A stretch of 21,228 nucleotides of DNA from a virus. Below are positions 14,191-20,679 of the stretch, one piece after another. The notes beneath the pieces are model-generated. The model was not told where the DNA came from, ran no database searches, and saw only the letters and a program-made list of their open reading frames with translations. The stretch spans positions 1 through 21,228 of the IMG/VR virus record IMGVR_UViG_3300033145_001112; one strand, given 5' to 3'. Every line of letters starts with the position of its first letter. Positions within the stretch are counted from its first letter, which is position 1. Position numbers and translations under genes: made by a program.

Positions 14191-14303
14191 GGGTCGACAG
14201 CCTTTCTTGTATATTTGCGCCCTGGCGTTTTGTTTCGCTTTTTCCAGGTATTTGCTATCGCCCGGCCCTGGAGGTAGAGTTTTTCTTTATCAGCGCTCGA
14301 CAT
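14178..14303 (-). CDS. Small basic hypothetical protein (41 aa)
   Basis: 41 residues starting MSSADKEKLYLQGRAIANTW and ending YTRKAVDPWAR; very basic. ATG at 14303 lies inside the end of the helicase-loader gene with AAGGAG about 10 bases upstream, and its 3' end overlaps the next GTG start. This chain of overlaps supports expression as part of the replication operon. Confidence 0.55.
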   Translation of the reverse strand: MSSADKEKLYLQGRAIANTWKKRNKTPGRKYTRKAVDPWAR

Positions 14304-15192
14304 GTTTCATCAACTCCTTCCTCCTTTTTCGCCTCCAGCTTCTGCCTTCGACTGGCACAATGTCACACATTTCAGCCAGCCTGTCTACCGCCGGACTGCC
14401 GATTCGTTCTTCGAGTTCCTGTATAGCACAGTTTGTGGTTACCACTATGGGCAGCATTTTCTCGTATCGTTCGTTAATTAGCCTGTAAATGTGTTCCCGC
14501 ACCCAATCCCGGAGTCTTTCAGCCCCCAGGTCGTCTATGATCACCAGCCGCTTTTCCAGCGCAGCAAGGTACGTCATAGACTCTTCGCCGGACTTAAAAC
14601 CCTGGATTAACTCGTTGACCAGGTTTGGCATGTTCACAAACACACTAGCGATACCCTTCGCCAACACAGCCCGGTGAATTGCTACCGCCAGGTGCGTCTT
14701 GCCGGTGCCGGGAGGACCGGTCAGCAGCAATCCTTTCGTAGTCATCCGGTGGAATTCTGTCGCGTATTCTTTGCACTTTTCAAACGCATTGCTATTCTCA
14801 TCCGTTACCTCAAAGGTGTCAAAGGTTCTTCTTTGGTAGCGCGGCTTTATTATTTCTTCGTTCTTCCTCTCGTGCCAGTACCGGCACTGACTGTACCGGA
14901 AACAGGGAAACTTATGCCCGTATGTTTTGCTGTCTGCTTCGTCGTAAAACACCTGCCAGCCTGGAGGTTCCATGATGCATCTGTCAATCCCGCTGCAGCC
15001 GCCACAAAACTTCGCCGTCTTAAGAGCCGCGTCAATTTCGCTGCTGGCAAGCTCAAGCTGGTCTTGCTGGTATACTCGCCCACCAAAAAGGACGATCAGG
15101 TCATCAGTCAGACCAGTAGAAGTCCTCTGGGATCGCGTACTTGGACTTTCTCTCGTCTGAAGGGTCTTGATTATCTGGTTTAGCTCCTCCAT
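14290..15192 (-). CDS. DnaC/DnaI-like helicase loader (AAA+ ATPase)
   Basis: 300 residues. Loads the host replicative helicase at the phage origin. The AAA+ core has Walker A GPPGTGKT (159-166), Walker B VIIDD (217-221), an N-linker FDTFEVTDENSNAFEKC and sensor segment VVTTN (250-254). The N-terminal region has five cysteines (C63, C66, C72, C97, C103), a probable zinc site of the kind used in DnaI-type loaders to contact helicase. ATG 15192 follows GGGGAG; a TTG two codons earlier is possible. It overlaps the replisome organizer by 89 bases, and the pair forms the replication module. Confidence 0.92.
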   Translation of the reverse strand: MEELNQIIKTLQTRESPSTRSQRTSTGLTDDLIVLFGGRVYQQDQLELASSEIDAALKTAKFCGGCSGIDRCIMEPPGWQVFYDEADSKTYGHKFPCFRYSQCRYWHERKNEEIIKPRYQRRTFDTFEVTDENSNAFEKCKEYATEFHRMTTKGLLLTGPPGTGKTHLAVAIHRAVLAKGIASVFVNMPNLVNELIQGFKSGEESMTYLAALEKRLVIIDDLGAERLRDWVREHIYRLINERYEKMLPIVVTTNCAIQELEERIGSPAVDRLAEMCDIVPVEGRSWRRKRRKELMKHVER

Positions 15193-16024
15193 TTGCAACT
15201 CCCCTTCTCAGCATTGCTTTGAGGTAAACAAGTGGGTTTTCCGGCACAAAACCGCTTTCTACCTGATAGCCCAATTCGTTTACGGCAAGCAATACGGCAC
15301 CATAGCCGTACTCGTTATAGAGCCGGCCTATGAAGGCGTGATCGCCTTTTTTATGTTTTTCTTCAGGAATTACCTGCCTGTAAGCGTCAACAAGCTCAGC
15401 GATAAGGCTGCTGTTAGTCAGCCGGTCAGAGGGGCGGCAATCGCGTTTCCTGGTTGTGTCTGCTACACCCGCAGAATAGGGGTGGCAATCGTGTCTTTTG
15501 CTCGTGTCTGCTACACCCGCACTGCCGACATCAGCCGGGGCCGAAGGCCCTTGTTCGTTAGAACAAGGTATATTTTTTAGTTTAGTTTTGTTTATGTTTA
15601 TATATAAGGGTGTATGATCTGGTGTACGATCTGGTGTACGATCTGGTGTACGATCTGGTGTATTTTTTCCACCAGTAGCTTGAACTGGTGTAATTTTTCT
15701 ACTAGCTGGTGTAATTTTTCCACCAGTTTTTACTTCCCCCAATTCAAAGCTTAGCAATTTATATTTTCCAGATTTTCTTTTCTTTACCCCAGATTTGTAT
15801 TCAAGCAGCCCGGCCTGTATCAATTTGTTCCTGTGCTTTATTAATGTTTTTTTTGTTATCTGGAGCTCAGCCATTAATCTAGAATTATCTATGGTAATCC
15901 ACCGCTCCCAATTGCTCGAGTTATGGTAATCCGCTATTACATACCATAGGGCTTGAGCAATTGCTTCGAGTGGATTGGTCCTAAGATAATTTCTAAAGGC
16001 ATTGATCTCCTTTAAATAATTCAT
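15104..16024 (-). CDS. DnaD-like phage replisome organizer
   Basis: 306 residues from ATG 16024 (AGAGGG upstream, rather weak). The N-terminal 95 residues form a winged helix (ITIDNSRLMAELQITKKTLI, HRNKLIQAGLLEY) for DNA binding. A low-complexity linker (100-200) includes TPDR repeats encoded by iteron-like DNA and, at about 169-198, an in-frame copy of the 85-bp repeat (GVADTSKRHDCHP, GVADTTRKRDCRP). The C-terminal domain (205-306) is helical, like the DnaD-type loader-contact domain. Followed by the DnaC-like loader, the standard pair in Firmicutes phages. It would bind the origin and recruit the loader. Confidence 0.85.
   Translation of the reverse strand: MNYLKEINAFRNYLRTNPLEAIAQALWYVIADYHNSSNWERWITIDNSRLMAELQITKKTLIKHRNKLIQAGLLEYKSGVKKRKSGKYKLLSFELGEVKTGGKITPASRKITPVQATGGKNTPDRTPDRTPDRTPDHTPLYININKTKLKNIPCSNEQGPSAPADVGSAGVADTSKRHDCHPYSAGVADTTRKRDCRPSDRLTNSSLIAELVDAYRQVIPEEKHKKGDHAFIGRLYNEYGYGAVLLAVNELGYQVESGFVPENPLVYLKAMLRRGVANGGAKPDNQDPSDERKSKYAIPEDFYWSD
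15436..15520. repeat. 85-bp perfect direct repeat, copy A
   Basis: Identical to 16059-16143. Each copy is two 37-base units separated by 11 bases. Both units share GGCAATCGYGT and GTGTCTGCTACACCCGC and differ in the 9 bases between. Copy A lies in frame inside the replisome organizer linker. Confidence 0.95.
15616..15726. repeat. Iteron-like repeats within replisome organizer gene, probable replication origin
   Basis: Four perfect tandem 12-base units (GATCTGGTGTAC, the last with T; 15616-15663), then two further CTGGTGTAATTTTT units 21 bases apart (15685 and 15706), and the inverse CCACCAG at 15669 and 15720. T-rich tracts alternate with the repeats. The 12-base period equals four codons, so the initiator frame is preserved (TPDR repeats). 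Lambda O and several Firmicutes phages likewise carry the origin inside the initiator gene. Confidence 0.7.
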
Positions 16025-16058
16025 TATTTTTTTCCCTCTAAAATTGTTTTCTTGGGGT

Positions 16059-16143
16059 GGCAATCGCGTTTCCTGGTTGTGTCTGCTACACCCGCAGAAT
16101 AGGGGTGGCAATCGTGTCTTTTGCTCGTGTCTGCTACACCCGC
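16059..16143. repeat. 85-bp perfect direct repeat, copy B
   Basis: Identical to 15436-15520. It lies just upstream of the replisome organizer start, and overlaps the end of a small frame to which it supplies the stop codon (16134-16136). Confidence 0.95.
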
Positions 16144-16301
16144 GTTACCGTCAGTTCTCTCAAACTCGCCAAGCGTTTCAGCATTTGCAGCTCCTGCAGC
16201 ACCGTGCCGGCGGTGACAACGCCCAGACTGTACTGGTACAGCGCGAATTCCAGCCGTTTTAGGTGGACGCGTTTCCATTTCCTTATCAGCTTTTTATCTA
16301 T
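16134..16301 (-). CDS. Small helical protein with apparent ATA start
   Basis: 55-codon frame reading IDKKLIRKWKRVHLKRLEF, then a leucine-rich helix ending LRELTVTRV. It looks natural, sits tightly between DUF6906 and the replisome organizer, and has a GGAGAAGGCGAGG stretch upstream, but its first codon at the expected place is ATA. A single G-to-A change would explain both the lost ATG and the DUF6906 stop that overlaps it. The stop lies in copy B of the 85-bp repeat. It may be silent or initiated inefficiently. Confidence 0.4.
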   Translation of the reverse strand: MDKKLIRKWKRVHLKRLEFALYQYSLGVVTAGTVLQELQMLKRLASLRELTVTRV

Positions 16302-16483
16302 TGCGCCGCCCTCGCCTTCTCCAGCAGCATTCCTTTCAGCACTCTCAGCTTTCCGGAATACTTGTTGACCAGGTGCATTTCTCCAGGCATGTTTTTGACC
16401 ACCAGCCAGTTGTCTGGGTTAAGCCTGCACCTGGCTATGAGCCTTTTCTGTGCCAGCGTCGGGCGTTTGCCGTGCTTCTTCAA
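16298..16483 (-). CDS. DUF6906 family small phage protein
   Basis: 61 residues starting MKKHGKRPTLAQKRLI. The block LNPDNWLVVKNMPGEMHLVN is the DUF6906 signature as I know it. Function unknown, very common in Firmicutes phages. I prefer TTG at 16483, since GGAG is 8 bases upstream and the family begins just there; GTG at 16489 is too close to the ribosome site. Overlaps the upstream gene by 65 bases. Confidence 0.85.
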   Translation of the reverse strand: MKKHGKRPTLAQKRLIARCRLNPDNWLVVKNMPGEMHLVNKYSGKLRVLKGMLLEKARAAQ

Positions 16484-16622
16484 GCGCACATCTCCTTTTC
16501 AGTTCTTTTTCCAGCCTGTATACTATGCGGAGTTGTTTGACTGTTCGCGGATTGCCCAGGCCATACTTCCACATAAAGTCGATAAGCCTTTTTTTCTCGC
16601 ACTGCAACCTTAGCTCAGGCAA
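16419..16622 (-). CDS. Small basic helical protein (67 aa)
   Basis: 67 residues from TTG 16622, with GGAGG 7 bases upstream. N-terminal MPELRLQCEKKRLIDFMWKY, then a helix RTVKQLRIVYRLEKELKRRC. No family recognised. It immediately follows the annealing-protein gene and overlaps DUF6906. Probably a real early gene. Confidence 0.6.
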   Translation of the reverse strand: MPELRLQCEKKRLIDFMWKYGLGNPRTVKQLRIVYRLEKELKRRCALEEARQTPDAGTEKAHSQVQA

Positions 16623-16647
16623 AAGAATCCCTCCTTCAGCCCTGCCG

Positions 16648-17541
16648 TCAAGCAGGGCTAGAGGCGCTGTCTTCTGTTTCCGGTTCCCACGCGTCGCCTG
16701 GAGTCCAGGTTTCTTCGCCGTTTTTAAGTTTGTTCAAGTATTCGATCAGGTCGCTCGCTTCGTCTTTTACTAAGTCCCTGCTGGTATTCTTTTTGTATCT
16801 TTCCTGCATGATCGCCGTCATTGTGTCTTTGTCTAAGTCGAGTTCTTTCGCCATTGCAAAGAGTTTTTTCAACTGCTTTTCGGTCGCTTGACCGCCGTTG
16901 CTTTTCTGTTTTGGCTGCGCCTGTTGCACTTGTAGCTGTATATCTTCGTAGTCCTCCAGGTCCTGCGTAAAGATTTCGGATAAGCTGGCAACGGTTAGAA
17001 CAGCGTCTACCTGCGCTCTTTTTTTGGCTACCTTTAGGACTGTGTTCACCAGGGTGTATGGGTCATCGTTTTCTATCTGATACTCTGTGTATTTTCCGTA
17101 TCTGCCTTCTTTTTCGCGCTTTAGCAGGCTGTTTTTATCTACCCCGTCAGGCAACTTCTTCTCCGTTACCCAACGACGGGCATACTTTGCTTCTTTAGTG
17201 TTTGCATGGCCTACGCCTTCAGTAATTTTCAAATCTTTCTTGTAAAGGGTGCATTTTACCGTAAAAGCGAAGAATCCCTTATCATAATCCTGAACTTTCT
17301 CGATTACGTCGTACTCGCTTGTCAAACCCATCAACATAAGGATTTTTTCCGCACCAGGTTTGAGCAGGGTGGGTTTATCTCCAGTGCCGGGGATGATACC
17401 GTAGTCATGGTCTTTTTTGAGAGTTCTTTGCACTACTGCCTGAAATTGAGCGATCTTTTGCATTGTAGCTGACACCTGCTGAAGATCCACGCTGTCAATA
17501 ATACTCAGGGCTTTTTGTGCTTCTTGGGCTGGCACTGGCAT
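16648..17541 (-). CDS. Putative phage single-strand annealing / recombination protein
   Basis: 297 residues from ATG 17541 (AAGGAGG 7 bases upstream, TAATG overlap with the nuclease gene). Conserved features: LKKDHDYGIIPGTGDKPTLLKPGAEKIL split at residues 41-67, then TVKCTLYKKDL, and NTVLKVAKKRAQVDAVLTV followed by IFTQDLED (166-197). The C-terminus has a separate small helical module (ATEKQLKKLFAMAKELDLD, 219-237), as seen at the end of phage RecT/Rad52-like proteins. The family is widespread in Firmicutes phages. A role in strand annealing is inferred from the adjacent nuclease; I see no direct catalytic signature. Confidence 0.7.
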   Translation of the reverse strand: MPVPAQEAQKALSIIDSVDLQQVSATMQKIAQFQAVVQRTLKKDHDYGIIPGTGDKPTLLKPGAEKILMLMGLTSEYDVIEKVQDYDKGFFAFTVKCTLYKKDLKITEGVGHANTKEAKYARRWVTEKKLPDGVDKNSLLKREKEGRYGKYTEYQIENDDPYTLVNTVLKVAKKRAQVDAVLTVASLSEIFTQDLEDYEDIQLQVQQAQPKQKSNGGQATEKQLKKLFAMAKELDLDKDTMTAIMQERYKKNTSRDLVKDEASDLIEYLNKLKNGEETWTPGDAWEPETEDSASSPA

Positions 17542-19460
17542 TACTCTACCTCCTTCACGTCCAGCACCTGGTAGGTGCTGACCTTGATTAGCTTTGCCAG
17601 CACGTCCGCCGGCAGCTCTTTTCGGGCAAGTTTTGTATCGAACCTCTCGCTCCTGCGCTCTTTCACCTGCACCAGCCACCGCCCGGCCTGCACCGGGCCA
17701 CTACCAGCTTCTTTCAGGAGTCTAGCTTTGACTTCGTTCCTAAATTCCTCCAAGACCTTAATTTCCTCGTTCAACTCCTGGAGCGTTTCTACGGTTGCAA
17801 TTAAGTCGCTGCAGTTTGTTACTTCAGCCTTAGCTTTACGGTAATCCGGGTGACAATGATAAGTGTAAGGGCACCAGGGTGGTCTACAATTTCCAAGGAC
17901 AACTACGGTTCCATTGTACCTTGTAAAAATTGTTCCATTTGGTACCGTTACACACCATACTTTGCCATCATAATCAAATACTTCCATATGATTTGACAGT
18001 TTAACTTTGCGTTCTTGGCGTTTAGTTAAAGTTAAAGTGTAGTAAGTTCCTCCGGTTGTTGAAATATATGGGCCGCTTTTTTTGCTACTATATCCATGCA
18101 GTGCACATAATACTTGCAATTCATCTAAAACCCAGTGGTCACGTTGACTAATTTTTGCACTCCACACTTGACCTTTGGGGACTTTGGTTCTTGATCGGTT
18201 GTTTATATGCCCATCACCTTTAAGTAGAGCATCTAACCATGTTTCAAACTGTCGGTCATTTAATTCCCATACGAAAGCCGGAATGGCTATAGCGGTTCTA
18301 CCGTGGTATTCCATGATATATTCACTTGATGATCTGTTTAAAGTGAAACGAAGTAAGGTGTTCCGTCCTTCTCTTTCGTGTCGTTCAATGTGATATTGCA
18401 ACCCAAGATTATCTAAATGCCGTCTTATTTCTTCCGCTTTTGCATTTTCATTTTGGCTAATTCTGATTAGCCCGTTTTCTATGGTACCTTCTGCAGTTAT
18501 CCATGCTGATAAAGCAATAAGACTGTCTGACAGTTGGCAAGTAGAATTTTGAGAATACTTCCCGGAAGTTGTGAAATAGTAGAAGGCATCAGGAGATAAT
18601 TTGTTAATCTCAACTAGTTTATAAGGGTGTTTTTTTGCAGGTAAGCCCGAACTTCGTACTAACAATTTATGGTCAGCGGTTATGCAAAAACTAATATTGC
18701 GCCCTGTCCGTTTGTACATTTTCCCGCTATAGTCTTTAACAAAAACCATACATGGTTTCTGCCATTCTGGTTTCCCTGTTTGAATATTAAAAGTAAGTAC
18801 TTCATCCACATCTGTAAACTTGTCCCATGTTTTCCATCCTGTTTTTGTTAGCACTTCTGTTTCTAGAGATAGGCATTGCCAGTTATCTTGCGGGTTGTAC
18901 GGAGAGTCAATGTCCTCGTGGGCTTCGATTTTTGCAATAAGCTTCTTCAAACGTGCAATTTCAGCCGTCACAAAAGCTGGGTCGTGGACTATTTCCTCGT
19001 AGTGCATGTCCCACATACGGTTTCTTGGCGTTTCCTTGTTTCGCGCTACCAGGTAAGCCCGGTTTAGTCCGATGGCAGCCAGGTAAAGCTGTACCTGGGT
19101 GTAATACTGCGGGTGAGCCTCCCGAACGCCTTTTTCTCGAAGTTCCTGGAAGCCTCTCGCGGCCAGGCACTTGGCTTCGACCAGAAAACTTGCAAACGAT
19201 TTATCTATCGGTCTGCCAAGGCCGTCAATATGGCCTACCAGGAAGTTATCAAGGTAAACCTCTTTTTGTCGTTCCTCTATGCTATATGGGCCGCCAGGAA
19301 GGTTCTGTTCTGCCCATTCGAGGATAGACGGTTCATGCAGGTTTCCCTCAGCAAATGCCCTTTCGCTCCCTTCCCAAAGAGGCAGGCCTTCTACTCCCCA
19401 GGCCTCCAGCTGGAGGCGGCGGGGACACGCCCCCGCCTGTGATATGCGGATATATGCCAC
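17541..19460 (-). CDS. Cas4/AddB-like Fe-S PD-(D/E)XK nuclease interrupted by an intein
   Basis: 639-codon frame encoding a 310-residue spliced nuclease. The extein has CPRR (C12), HIDG with D79, the catalytic pair E95-A-K97 (LVEAKC) and QYYTQVQLYL, the order of RecB/Cas4-type PD-(D/E)XK nucleases. Three cysteines follow the intein at C525, C530 and C536 and, with C12, match the four ligands of the Fe-S cluster in Cas4 and AddB. Start GTG 19460 with AGGAGG 10 bases upstream. Next to the annealing protein, it would resect double-strand ends for phage recombination. The host protein is probably inactive until the intein is removed. Confidence 0.88.
   Translation of the reverse strand: MAYIRISQAGACPRRLQLEAWGVEGLPLWEGSERAFAEGNLHEPSILEWAEQNLPGGPYSIEERQKEVYLDNFLVGHIDGLGRPIDKSFASFLVEAKCLAARGFQELREKGVREAHPQYYTQVQLYLAAIGLNRAYLVARNKETPRNRMWDMHYEEIVHDPAFVTAEIARLKKLIAKIEAHEDIDSPYNPQDNWQCLSLETEVLTKTGWKTWDKFTDVDEVLTFNIQTGKPEWQKPCMVFVKDYSGKMYKRTGRNISFCITADHKLLVRSSGLPAKKHPYKLVEINKLSPDAFYYFTTSGKYSQNSTCQLSDSLIALSAWITAEGTIENGLIRISQNENAKAEEIRRHLDNLGLQYHIERHEREGRNTLLRFTLNRSSSEYIMEYHGRTAIAIPAFVWELNDRQFETWLDALLKGDGHINNRSRTKVPKGQVWSAKISQRDHWVLDELQVLCALHGYSSKKSGPYISTTGGTYYTLTLTKRQERKVKLSNHMEVFDYDGKVWCVTVPNGTIFTRYNGTVVVLGNCRPPWCPYTYHCHPDYRKAKAEVTNCSDLIATVETLQELNEEIKVLEEFRNEVKARLLKEAGSGPVQAGRWLVQVKERRSERFDTKLARKELPADVLAKLIKVSTYQVLDVKEVE
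17889..18875 (-). mobile_element. Intein with LAGLIDADG-type homing endonuclease (329 aa)
   Basis: Residues 196-524 of the nuclease frame. Block A: C196 LSLETEVLTKTGW. Block B: ITADHKLLV with T261 and H264. Endonuclease motifs: ALSAWITAEGTI (E324) and WLDALLKGDGHI (D416), both with acidic residue before Gly. Blocks F/G: VWCVTVPNGTIFTRYNGTVV then VLGN, ending at N524 with Cys525 as +1 nucleophile. The penultimate residue is Gly rather than the usual His. DNA of this segment is noticeably more AT-rich than the flanking extein. It appears complete and probably splicing-competent; endonuclease activity is inferred. Confidence 0.93.
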
Positions 19461-19474
19461 TGTTCTTTCTCCTC

Positions 19475-19738
19475 CTAATCCCGCTTTAACTCTGGTTCCG
19501 GTGGAACCGGTTTAGGCGGTATCAAAGGCTCGCCGTCCAGCATTAAGGACGTGTCCACAGGCTTTAACTCGATGTAGACGTGTAGCAGCATGTGTTTGAA
19601 ATCTTCTTCCATGTCCTCCAAACTCAAGGCGCGCCGGAAAATGCTATCAAGGGTTTGGCCGTTCAGCGCGAACGTCCACTTGCTAACGTCCGCTTCGCAT
19701 AATCCTTCCAACACTACACGGTTGCTTTTTTCTGGCAT
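19475..19738 (-). CDS. Hypothetical early protein (87 aa)
   Basis: 87 residues, acidic. VVLEGLCEADVSKWTFALNG near the N-terminus, helix SLEDMEEDFKHMLLHVYIEL, and a proline-rich end (LIPPKPVPPEPELK). ATG 19738 has AAAGGAG 10 bases upstream. It precedes the intein-containing nuclease by 14 bases. No family recognised. Confidence 0.6.
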   Translation of the reverse strand: MPEKSNRVVLEGLCEADVSKWTFALNGQTLDSIFRRALSLEDMEEDFKHMLLHVYIELKPVDTSLMLDGEPLIPPKPVPPEPELKRD

Positions 19739-19780
19739 ATGTGATACACTCCTTTTTAGGTGGGTTTGTTCACCGGCTTT

Positions 19781-19805
19781 AAGGAGGAGGCAATTCCTCC
19801 TCCTT
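19781..19805 (+). terminator. Strong 10-bp hairpin, terminator-like on the plus strand
   Basis: AAGGAGGAGG-CAATT-CCTCCTCCTT followed by T's on the plus strand. For minus-strand transcripts no T-run follows, and the hairpin lies directly after the stop of a 46-residue gene; there it could protect the mRNA or mask the purine-rich sequence. Confidence 0.55.
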
Positions 19806-19807
19806 TT

Positions 19808-19948
19808 TTATGGTCTTGCGTTTTGAAAATAAAATCGCAACACTGCTGCAAAAACTTCCTTCACTTCTTCGAGTGTTACACCACGTTTTTGACATTCCTT
19901 ACAAATAAGTGTCACAAGTTCTGCCTTGTTATCGTCCATATTTTTCAT
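19808..19948 (-). CDS. Small hypothetical protein (46 aa)
   Basis: 46 residues starting MKNMDDNKAELVTLICKECQ and ending LRFYFQNARP, with CKEC and a helix GVTLEEVKEVFAAVL. ATG 19948 has AAAGGAG a few bases upstream. Short conserved-looking phage protein of the type found in early operons. More AT-rich than most neighbours. Confidence 0.65.
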   Translation of the reverse strand: MKNMDDNKAELVTLICKECQKRGVTLEEVKEVFAAVLRFYFQNARP

Positions 19949-19956
19949 CTCCTTTG

Positions 19957-20097
19957 TTACACCCCTTTTCGCCAAAGAGGATATAGATATTTAGCAATTA
20001 CCAGCACTGCACACTCTCCTTCTTGATCTAGCCACCATGCACACGGGCTGCTAATTAACTTAAAAGGGCATATTTCCCCATCTCCACCCTCCTTTCT
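19957..20097 (-). pseudogene. Small CPF...CAWW protein with a probable 1-base frameshift
   Basis: The open frame reads EICPFKLISSPCAWWLDQEG, then ECAVLVIAKYLYPL, which resembles a common small phage protein (two or three Cys, CAWW, ILVIA-like helix). No start codon lies in this frame. The well-placed ATG after AAAGGAGGG is one base out of register; adding one G to its GGGG run would give MGEICPFK. So a G was lost, in nature or in sequencing. Confidence 0.55.
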
Positions 20098-20280
20098 TCA
20101 GTGTGTTAAAATATGTGTTAGATACAGCCACGGCAGCGCCGCTAGAAGCACTCCCGCCAACAGCATCAGGACCACCAGCGGCACGCATTTGTACCAGCGC
20201 CATACCAGCCGGTGTTTTGGCAGCACGTCCTCGTGGCGGACGGTGAGTTTATAGCCGTTGGCTTCTGTTGTCCACCTCAT
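20098..20280 (-). CDS. Small single-span membrane protein (60 aa)
   Basis: 60 residues. N-terminal soluble part MRWTTEANGYKLTVRHEDVL, basic turn, then one membrane segment at about 33-55 (VPLVVLMLLAGVLLAALPWLY). ATG 20280 has AAAGGAGG 9 bases upstream and overlaps the upstream gene end by 4 bases. Positively charged residues before the segment suggest an N-in, C-out orientation. Function unknown. Confidence 0.65.
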   Translation of the reverse strand: MRWTTEANGYKLTVRHEDVLPKHRLVWRWYKCVPLVVLMLLAGVLLAALPWLYLTHILTH

Positions 20281-20465
20281 TTTGTTACACCTCCTTTCCT
20301 CTCCACCTCGACCATCTTTTTGCCCTCGTAACCGTCCAATATGTCTCCGCCCTCCAAAACCAGCCGGACGTAGCCGACGTAAGGCCGCTGCAGGACTTCT
20401 ACTACCTTTTTGCCGTTCATGCGGTCACCGACACGGACCTGTTCAATTTTAACGGTTTCTTTCAT
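20277..20465 (-). CDS. Small hypothetical protein (62 aa)
   Basis: 62 residues, beta-rich and lysine-rich: VKIEQVRVGDRMNGKKVVEV then VRLVLEGGDILDGYEG. Looks like a compact barrel-type protein. ATG 20465 follows GGGAGGAGGG at ideal distance. It overlaps the neighbouring genes at both ends, indicating an operon. Confidence 0.65.
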   Translation of the reverse strand: MKETVKIEQVRVGDRMNGKKVVEVLQRPYVGYVRLVLEGGDILDGYEGKKMVEVERKGGVTK

Positions 20466-20646
20466 GGGTTTCCCTCCTCCCTTCTCTATCCCAATCTATA
20501 CCTCTTGCCAGAATCCTTGCCAGCCGGCCAAATAATTCGTCCGAATTTTCCGGAAGGATGTCCAGAATTTCTTCTTTTTCAGTAACCAGGCTATTTGGCG
20601 TGCGCCTGGCTGTTGCTTTGAGGAGTGCTACCTTCATCGCCTCCAT
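20449..20646 (-). CDS. Small hypothetical protein (65 aa)
   Basis: 65 residues, helical and charged; middle VTEKEEILDILPENSDELFG. ATG 20646 has GGGAGG 11 bases upstream; a second ATG three codons on has its own GGAGG. First gene of the early run after the 330-base spacer. No family recognised. Confidence 0.55.
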   Translation of the reverse strand: MEAMKVALLKATARRTPNSLVTEKEEILDILPENSDELFGRLARILARGIDWDREGRRETHERNR

Positions 20647-20679
20647 TATTAAATCATCCTCCCTAAATGATTTATCTCC

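Noticed and set aside
15436-16143. CRISPR array from repeated GTGTCTGCTACACCCGC
   Set aside because: Only two units per copy, spacer-like parts identical between copies, lies in a coding region, and no cas genes apart from the phage-type nuclease.
16024-16278. 84-codon frame upstream of the replisome organizer containing the GVADT repeat
   Set aside because: Overlaps a more natural frame, and its C-terminal half is just copy B of the 85-bp repeat; no good ribosome site.
17541-19460. Cas4 of a CRISPR adaptation module
   Set aside because: No cas1 or cas2; it is paired with an annealing protein as in phage recombination modules.
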